This document shows positions 7,523 through 11,702 of a stretch of 11,702 nt of DNA, one piece after another. The position numbers and the translations under genes are program-made. The stretch's first letter is position 1. Every line of letters begins with the position of its first letter. The DNA is taken from the NCBI GenBank assembly GCA_039026975.1, contig JBCCLI010000192.1, positions 1-11,702 of the forward strand, in the 5' to 3' direction. Under the pieces are notes generated by a model. It ran no database searches. It was not told where the DNA came from and was given only the letters and a program-made list of their open reading frames with translations. The stretch comes from JBCBKZ01 sp039026975. GTDB lineage: Bacteria; Bacteroidota; Bacteroidia; J057.

Positions 7523-7538
7523 TGTTCCACGTGGAACT
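7523..7538. promoter_or_regulatory. parS-like centromere site 2
   Basis: TGTTCCACGTGGAACT matches site 1 at 15 of 16 positions; the last base is T instead of A. The inner 14 bases GTTCCACGTGGAAC (7524-7537) are a perfect palindrome. It lies 471 bases after site 1 and 258 bases before mnmG. Two near-identical copies in one non-coding gap make chance very unlikely and support a ParB-type binding role. Confidence 0.75.
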
Positions 7539-7564
7539 AGGTAGAAGCATTAATAGGAGGATAG

Positions 7565-7576
7565 CCTAAATTTAGG
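7565..7576. repeat. Perfect 12-base palindrome CCTAAATTTAGG
   Basis: This fully symmetric 12-base site lies 26 bases after parS-like site 2. Symmetry without a loop fits a dimeric protein site better than an RNA hairpin. No matching second copy was seen in the window, so the binder is unknown. Confidence 0.35.
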
Positions 7577-7580
7577 TGGA

Positions 7581-7595
7581 TTTTTCCAGGAAAAA
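7581..7595. repeat. 15-base dyad TTTTTCC-A-GGAAAAA
   Basis: Seven-base arms TTTTTCC (7581-7587) and GGAAAAA (7589-7595) flank one central A. It starts four bases after the palindrome at 7565-7576, giving three symmetric elements within 75 bases including parS-like site 2. Symmetry centred on a single base suggests a protein site. Confidence 0.35.
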
Positions 7596-7742
7596 CATCT
7601 GTTAAAGAAGTTGACCTTTCTATAAACATGGCCCGATTAATAGGAGTTACTATCTAGGAACTAAGTAAAAAGTGAGATACTAAAAGGTAAAATGGCCTCT
7701 GATCACCAGCCAAATTATATAGAATCATCTGATAGGATATTG

Positions 7743-7750
7743 TACATTTG
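7743..7750 (+). promoter_or_regulatory. Possible mnmG promoter -7 element
   Basis: TACATTTG fits the Bacteroidota -7 consensus TAnnTTTG exactly and lies 45 bases before the mnmG ATG, giving a leader of roughly 40 bases. No TTTG -33 element is found at the expected distance, so this is a half-supported promoter. Confidence 0.3.
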
Positions 7751-7795
7751 TAAGCTTTCCAGATCAAGTTTTAACGAATAGATTAGTCTGAAACT

Positions 7796-9658
7796 ATGTT
7801 TCCGATTTATGATGTAGTAGTTGTAGGAGCAGGTCATGCCGGCTGCGAAGCCGCTGCCGCCGCGGCAAATATGGGGATGCGGGTAATGCTCGCTACCATG
7901 AATATGAATACCATTGCCCAAATGTCATGTAATCCAGCTATGGGTGGAGTGGCAAAAGGGCAGCTAGTTAGAGAAATAGATGCACTCGGAGGCTACTCAG
8001 GGATCGTGACAGATGAGACTATGATTCAGTTTCGTATGCTGAATAGGTCTAAGGGGCCAGCTATGTGGAGCCCAAGAGCCCAAAGTGATAGAATGAGATT
8101 TGCAGAAAAATGGAGACTTTTGCTGGAACAGACACCTAATGTTGACTTCTGGCAGGAGATGATAACAGGTCTTGTGGTGGAAAATGGGAAGATAAAAGGA
8201 GTGCAATCTTCTCTTGGATTAGAGATTCCAGCACATACAGTAGTCCTTACCAATGGGACATTTTTGAATGGGAAAATCCATATTGGTGAGAAAAACTTTG
8301 GTGGAGGGAGGAGTGGAGAGCGAGCATCTACGGGCTTAACTGCTCAGTTAGAGGCTCTGGGTTTTGAGAGTGGAAGGATGAAAACAGGTACACCCCCACG
8401 TATAGATGGGAGAAGTATAGACTGGAAAAGCATAGAAGAACAACCAGGAGATGAGCATCCGAGTAAGTTTTCTTTTACGGAAACTACACCATTATTAACA
8501 CAGAGACCTTGTCATATTACCTACACTAATCAGAAAACACATGACATTTTGCGTACTGGGTTTGACAGATCTCCCATGTTTAACGGAGCTATCTCCGGTA
8601 CTGGACCTAGGTACTGTCCCTCAATAGAAGATAAAATTAACCGCTTTGCAGAAAGGGAAAGACATCAACTTTTCCTTGAACCAGAGGGCTGGAATACCAT
8701 AGAAGTATATGTAAATGGCTTCTCATCTTCCCTCCCAGAAGATGTCCAATACGAAGCTTTACATACTATTCCCGGACTTGAAAAAGCTAAAATGTTCAGA
8801 CCAGGATATGCTGTAGAATATGATTACTTCCCCCCTACCCAGTTGGATTTATCACTTGAGACCAAACTGGTAGAAGGACTTTTTTTTGCTGGGCAGATAA
8901 ACGGGACTACCGGATATGAGGAAGCTGCCTCTCAAGGATTGATGGCTGGCATGAATGCAGCCAGGAAGGTGCAGGAGAAAGAGGCTGTTATTATCCGAAG
9001 AGATCAAGCCTATATAGGGGTACTAATAGATGATCTAGTGAATAAAGGGACCAAAGAACCTTATAGGATGTTCACTTCCCGAGCAGAATATAGGACCCTA
9101 CTTAGGCAAGATAATGCAGATTTGAGGCTAACAGAACTAGGCTATGAGATAGGAATAGCCTCCAGAGAAAGGCTGGATAATATGCTTTCTAAGAAGGTGC
9201 GGGTAGGAGAAATAAAGAAAATGCTGGCCAATACTTCCATTCTCCCAGAAGAAGTCAATGGATATTTAGAAGCTATGGGTACCTCTCCCATTAAGCAAAA
9301 AGTAAAAATCATTAGTCTTTTAACCAGACCTCAAGTAGATATATTTTCCCTGGCAGTAACTAGACCTGATTTATCTGAAATAGTAAATAATTCGAAAAAG
9401 GAGATTATTGAACAAGTGCAGATTCAGATAAAGTATGAAGGCTACATCAGAAAGGAGCAAGAGTTAGCTACCAAAATGATGCGACTAGATGAAATTACCC
9501 TTCCAGAAAATTTCGACTATAAGAAAATTATAGCTCTTTCTGCTGAAGGAAGAGAAAAGCTCGGAAATGCCAAACCCAGAAATCTCGGACAAGCTTCCAG
9601 GATCAGTGGTGTCTCACCAGCTGATATCTCTGTTCTCATGGTGTTTATGGGCCGATAA
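7796..9658 (+). CDS. mnmG: tRNA uridine-5-carboxymethylaminomethyl(34) synthesis enzyme MnmG (GidA)
   Basis: A 620-residue FAD enzyme of normal family length. With MnmE it installs the carboxymethylaminomethyl group on the wobble uridine of tRNAs, using methylene-THF, FAD, NADH and glycine. The Rossmann motif VVVGAGHAGCEAA spans 8-20. The two redox/catalytic cysteines correspond to C45 in SCNPAMGG (44-51) and C274 in GPRYCPSIEDK. Also present are GGYSG and FRMLNRSKGPAMWSPRAQ, the RMKTGTPPRIDG motif, FFAGQINGTTGYEEAA, FTSRAEYRTLLRQDNADLRLT, and the C-terminal helical domain ending GQASRISGVSPADISVLMVFM, which binds MnmE/tRNA. An in-frame TAG at 7784 fixes the ATG. The gene stands alone: a 744-base gap lies before it and a terminator at 9722-9757 after it. 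mnmG often lies near oriC, which agrees with the parS-like sites upstream. Confidence 0.97.
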   Translation: MFPIYDVVVVGAGHAGCEAAAAAANMGMRVMLATMNMNTIAQMSCNPAMGGVAKGQLVREIDALGGYSGIVTDETMIQFRMLNRSKGPAMWSPRAQSDRMRFAEKWRLLLEQTPNVDFWQEMITGLVVENGKIKGVQSSLGLEIPAHTVVLTNGTFLNGKIHIGEKNFGGGRSGERASTGLTAQLEALGFESGRMKTGTPPRIDGRSIDWKSIEEQPGDEHPSKFSFTETTPLLTQRPCHITYTNQKTHDILRTGFDRSPMFNGAISGTGPRYCPSIEDKINRFAERERHQLFLEPEGWNTIEVYVNGFSSSLPEDVQYEALHTIPGLEKAKMFRPGYAVEYDYFPPTQLDLSLETKLVEGLFFAGQINGTTGYEEAASQGLMAGMNAARKVQEKEAVIIRRDQAYIGVLIDDLVNKGTKEPYRMFTSRAEYRTLLRQDNADLRLTELGYEIGIASRERLDNMLSKKVRVGEIKKMLANTSILPEEVNGYLEAMGTSPIKQKVKIISLLTRPQVDIFSLAVTRPDLSEIVNNSKKEIIEQVQIQIKYEGYIRKEQELATKMMRLDEITLPENFDYKKIIALSAEGREKLGNAKPRNLGQASRISGVSPADISVLMVFMGR

Positions 9659-9666
9659 AATGGCCC
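9649..9666 (+). other. Hairpin across the mnmG stop codon
   Basis: GGGCC (9649-9653) pairs with GGCCC (9662-9666) around an eight-base loop that contains the TAA stop (9656-9658). A second small hairpin follows at 9685-9699 (ATGCC, loop TCATG, GGCAT). Neither has a T-run. They may protect the mRNA 3' end upstream of the terminator. Confidence 0.35.
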
Positions 9667-9721
9667 TGAGAATGGCGCAGAAATATGCCTCATGGGCATC
9701 TATACAGTATAGTTTAACCTA

Positions 9722-9757
9722 AAGGGGATAAAGCGAAGGTTTTAACCCCTTGTTTTT
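9722..9757 (+). terminator. Rho-independent terminator of mnmG
   Basis: AAGGGG (9722-9727) pairs with CCCCTT (9746-9751). After one A-A mismatch, TAAA (9729-9732) pairs with TTTA (9741-9744). A G-rich loop closes it, and GTTTTT (9752-9757) follows. The T-run follows the stem almost directly and the site is 64 bases after the mnmG stop. The methyltransferase gene downstream therefore probably has its own promoter. Confidence 0.7.
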
Positions 9758-9845
9758 ATAATAAGGTGTTGATTAAGAGTAAGTTATAAACTTATTTATT
9801 TCGATAGTAAGAAGGTTCTAATAAAGTCACTCTCATGCAAAAAAT

Positions 9846-9876
9846 CACTTTCCGACAGAAAATAGTCGGAATTGTG
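9846..9876 (+). promoter_or_regulatory. Strong hairpin just upstream of the methyltransferase start
   Basis: TTCCGAC (9850-9856) is the exact reverse complement of GTCGGAA (9865-9871), with an A-rich eight-base loop. CAC (9846-9848) and GTG (9874-9876) can extend the stem across a small internal loop. It ends 11 bases before the ATG at 9888, where it could limit ribosome access or bind a protein. It could equally be an operator for a DNA-binding dimer. Confidence 0.4.
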
Positions 9877-9887
9877 TAATTTGGAAC

Positions 9888-10838
9888 ATGAATGAAATAC
9901 CGCCTAGTAGACTTGCCCAAACTTTTTTTCATTATACATCTTGCCCCATATGTTCGAGTCAGGAAATACATGCTGAATTAAAAGCTAAAGATTATACGGT
10001 GTCAGAAGAGGAGTTTGAGATATGGGAGTGTGATAACTGTTCATTAAGATTTACCCAGGGCATTCCTATGGAAGAGGAGATAGGAAAGTATTACCAATCA
10101 GAATCCTATATTTCTCATAGTAATACTAAAAAAGGATTATTCAGTACAGCCTATCAGCTCGTAAGACGCTACGCCTTAAAGATGAAGAAAACCCTAATAG
10201 AGAGAGATGCTGGGATAAAAGGAGGAAGGCTACTAGATATAGGCTGTGGAACGGGAGAGTTTTTAGACATCATGCAGCAAGGAGGCTGGAAGGTGAAGGG
10301 GCTGGAGCCTGATGAAGGAGCCAGGGCACAAGCCCAGAAGCTAATAGGAGATCATGTGTATGAACCTGATCAGCTTTTCCAGGAATCTGCACCTACTTAT
10401 GATGTGATTACTATGTGGCATGTGTTAGAGCATGTACATGAGCTTCAGGCATACGTAAAAAAAATTCGCGAAATCTTAAGCCCTGATGGGACACTTTTCA
10501 TTGCTGTTCCTAATTACCAGAGTAAAGATGCTGACACTTACCAGGAACACTGGGCAGCTTATGATGTACCCAGACATTTATATCATTTTACGCCTAAGGC
10601 ACTTTCAGTATTGATGGAGGCAAATGGATTTACCATAGCCGAAAAAAAAGCGATGCCTTTTGATGCCTTTTACGTGAGCTTACTGAGTGAAAAGTATAAG
10701 CATGGGAGCTTTCGGATAATTTCTGCTAGTACAAATGGCCTAAACTCATGGATGACCGCAAATCGGAAACCAGGGAAGGGAAGTGCAATCTTGTATAGAA
10801 TAAAGAATTACGGAAATGGAAATAAGCGAAAAAAGTAA
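9888..10838 (+). CDS. Class I SAM-dependent methyltransferase with N-terminal zinc ribbon
   Basis: A 316-residue protein. Residues 19-51 form a zinc-ribbon-like unit with CPIC (19-22) and CDNC (48-51), often seen in family members that modify sugars, lipids or secondary metabolites. The methyltransferase core follows: motif I LLDIGCGTGEF (115-125) binds SAM, E140 in GLEP sits where the ribose-binding acidic residue is expected, WHVLEHV (177-183) is the motif IV region, and GTLFIAVPN (201-209) is a late strand. HLYHFTPKAL (about 230-239) is a common feature of UbiG-like/Methyltransf_23 proteins. The substrate cannot be told from the sequence. As I recall, a methyltransferase of this kind often follows mnmG in Cytophagales, but the terminator between them argues against one operon. 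The protein ends in a basic KNYGNGNKRKK tail. Confidence 0.88.
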   Translation: MNEIPPSRLAQTFFHYTSCPICSSQEIHAELKAKDYTVSEEEFEIWECDNCSLRFTQGIPMEEEIGKYYQSESYISHSNTKKGLFSTAYQLVRRYALKMKKTLIERDAGIKGGRLLDIGCGTGEFLDIMQQGGWKVKGLEPDEGARAQAQKLIGDHVYEPDQLFQESAPTYDVITMWHVLEHVHELQAYVKKIREILSPDGTLFIAVPNYQSKDADTYQEHWAAYDVPRHLYHFTPKALSVLMEANGFTIAEKKAMPFDAFYVSLLSEKYKHGSFRIISASTNGLNSWMTANRKPGKGSAILYRIKNYGNGNKRKK

Positions 10839-10931
10839 GTGTTCAGATTTATTTTGATTATTCAAGATTAATATCCACCCGTTGGAGCACCAATTTGTTA
10901 AATGCATGTTTAATTTTATTAAGTTGAACAC
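10839..10931. repeat. Spaced 7-base inverted repeat upstream of the TetR gene
   Basis: GTGTTCA (10839-10845), directly after the methyltransferase stop, is the reverse complement of TGAACAC (10925-10931). The arms are 79 bases apart and bracket nearly the whole intergenic stretch. Such spacing could allow looping by a repressor, but a 7-base match at this distance may be chance. Confidence 0.25.
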
Positions 10932-10937
10932 ACGTTC
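10926..10937. promoter_or_regulatory. Candidate operator dyad before the TetR gene
   Basis: GAACACACGTTC contains the symmetric half-sites GAAC and GTTC with a four-base spacer. It is 23 bases before the GTG start. TetR-family repressors often bind such dyads over their own promoter. The left arm overlaps the spaced inverted repeat ending at 10931, so a GAAC-type half-site occurs more than once here. Autoregulation is an inference. Confidence 0.3.
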
Positions 10938-10960
10938 TAAGAAATAAATTTTTATCATTT

Positions 10961-11653
10961 GTGAGTACCAAGGAAAAGATTTTAGAGAAATCTCTCGAAC
11001 TCTTTAACCTGTTCGGAACAGATCAGGTGAAAGTGAGACACATTGCTAAGGAATTAGGCATTAGCCATGGCAATCTTTGCTACCACTACTCTACCACTGA
11101 TGACATAATAGAATCTCTATATTATAGATTGACAGATAAACTGCAGGATTCTTTCGAGGCGAATTTACATCATGTACCTTCCCTCACTACTATTTTGACA
11201 ACCGTTCAAGATTTATTCATCAGCTTAGGTGAGTACAAGTTCTTAATTCTGGATTTTGTTAGGGTGATGAGAAGAAATCCCAACATTAGAAAGAATTATC
11301 AAGTATTGAAACAGACCCAGAGTAATATACTGCTAGAGGTCATTCGTCAGCTGCAATTTGAGGGAATTCTAAGATCAGACTTACCACAGTCTATATATGA
11401 TAGCTTAGTGGAATTATTCTTAATGCTGACTGACTCTTGGATTATAGAGGCTGAAGTGATGTTTGAGGGAAATAAGAAGGAAAAGGAGCGGTACTATCTT
11501 CAGACCTGTACTAAAATGTTATATCCCTATTTAACCACCATAGGGTTAAGACAGCTTGAAATAGCAAAACGTAAAAAAGGAATGGCAGAACCTGATAAGG
11601 GGAGAAAGCCTAAAGTTAACGTAACACTGAGACCAGCTCAGCCTGTTGGATAG
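10961..11653 (+). CDS. TetR/AcrR-family transcriptional regulator
   Basis: A 230-residue regulator. Residues 1-45 carry the TetR_N fold: helix 1 (KEKILEKSLELFNLFG, 4-19), then the helix-turn-helix VKVRHIAKELGISHGNLCYHY (23-43) with the usual G-I-S-x-G-N-L turn. The all-helical C-terminal part (about 60-205) is the ligand and dimer domain and does not resemble a specific drug-efflux class; LILDFVRVMRRNP (96-108) is a helix I associate with Bacteroidota members. The start must be GTG: the nearest in-frame stop upstream is TGA at 10925 and no ATG lies between. The last ~25 residues are basic, Pro-containing and probably disordered, longer than usual for the family. No efflux or target gene is adjacent in the window, so the regulon is unknown; the methyltransferase upstream is one candidate. 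Confidence 0.9.
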   Translation: MSTKEKILEKSLELFNLFGTDQVKVRHIAKELGISHGNLCYHYSTTDDIIESLYYRLTDKLQDSFEANLHHVPSLTTILTTVQDLFISLGEYKFLILDFVRVMRRNPNIRKNYQVLKQTQSNILLEVIRQLQFEGILRSDLPQSIYDSLVELFLMLTDSWIIEAEVMFEGNKKEKERYYLQTCTKMLYPYLTTIGLRQLEIAKRKKGMAEPDKGRKPKVNVTLRPAQPVG

Positions 11654-11676
11654 AAGGGAAGTCCGGCCCCCCATGT

Positions 11677-11691
11677 ACAGGCCTCGCCTGT
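11677..11691. other. GC-rich hairpin at the window end
   Basis: ACAGGC (11677-11682) and GCCTGT (11686-11691) pair perfectly around a CTC loop, just after a C-run (GTCCGGCCCCCC, 11661-11672). No T-run follows within the window, so a terminator for the TetR gene is not proven. The composition differs clearly from the surrounding AT-rich DNA, which hints at a structured element continuing past the window. Confidence 0.4.
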
Positions 11692-11702
11692 TAGGCAAAA
11701 GA

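Larger units (their letters stand above)
7052..7795. other. 744-base gene-free region between ybeY and mnmG
   Basis: No open frame above about 30 codons with coding character was found, and no tRNA or recognised RNA family. The region holds two parS-like sites (7050-7069 and 7523-7538), a 43-base hairpin (7381-7423), a one-mismatch DnaA box (7451-7459), an AT-rich stretch at about 7453-7520, two further dyads (7565-7576, 7581-7595) and a possible mnmG -7 element (7743-7750). Its length is unusual beside the tight spacing of the preceding three genes. It is most likely an origin-proximal control region. Confidence 0.6.

Noticed and set aside
7692..7781. 29-codon ORF directly before mnmG as a possible leader peptide
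   Set aside because: No regulatory codon run is visible and the only promoter-like element lies inside it, downstream of its start.
11653..11690. GGGAA followed by a GC-rich stem as a cobalamin riboswitch
   Set aside because: The expected GGTGAAAATCC and CCCGCNACTGT blocks of the B12 box are missing.

Overview
The window is an ordinary, oriC-type housekeeping stretch of a member of the Bacteroidota, most likely order Cytophagales. The evidence is the moderately AT-rich DNA, the near absence of Shine-Dalgarno sequences before most starts, the YbeY variant with a GYKD motif, and the giant DUF4175-type coiled-coil protein. The gene order DUF4175 - RsbW-like ATPase - ybeY - mnmG - SAM methyltransferase also resembles what I recall from that group. 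All eight complete genes and the one partial gene lie on the + strand, which suits a leading-strand location.

Layout: 3-131 is the 3' end of nadA (quinolinate synthase), followed by a rho-independent terminator at 287-318. thiL (402-1481) and an exodeoxyribonuclease III gene (1484-2263) are two bases apart and probably form an operon. A 270-base gap with two hairpins leads to a tightly packed trio: a 1223-residue DUF4175-type membrane/coiled-coil protein (2534-6205), an RsbW-like ATP-binding protein overlapping it by 4 bases (6202-6627), and ybeY (6638-7051). A 744-base gene-free region follows. It carries two parS-like sites (7050-7069 and 7523-7538), further dyads and a hairpin. After it come mnmG (7796-9658) with a good terminator (9722-9757), a zinc-ribbon class I SAM methyltransferase (9888-10838), and a TetR-type regulator with a forced GTG start (10961-11653). 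The last ~50 bases are unusually GC-rich and can fold into a hairpin.

Functionally the genes cover NAD and thiamine cofactor synthesis (nadA, thiL), DNA repair (xth), ribosome and tRNA maturation (ybeY, mnmG), and two regulator-like proteins of unknown target (RsbW-like, TetR). The most interesting signals are (1) the pair of parS-like palindromes flanking most of the non-coding region upstream of mnmG, one of which overlaps the ybeY stop codon, and (2) the translational coupling of an uncharacterised membrane coiled-coil protein to an anti-sigma-factor-type ATPase. I see no mobile element, CRISPR array, phage gene, rRNA or tRNA, and no clear sign of horizontal transfer.
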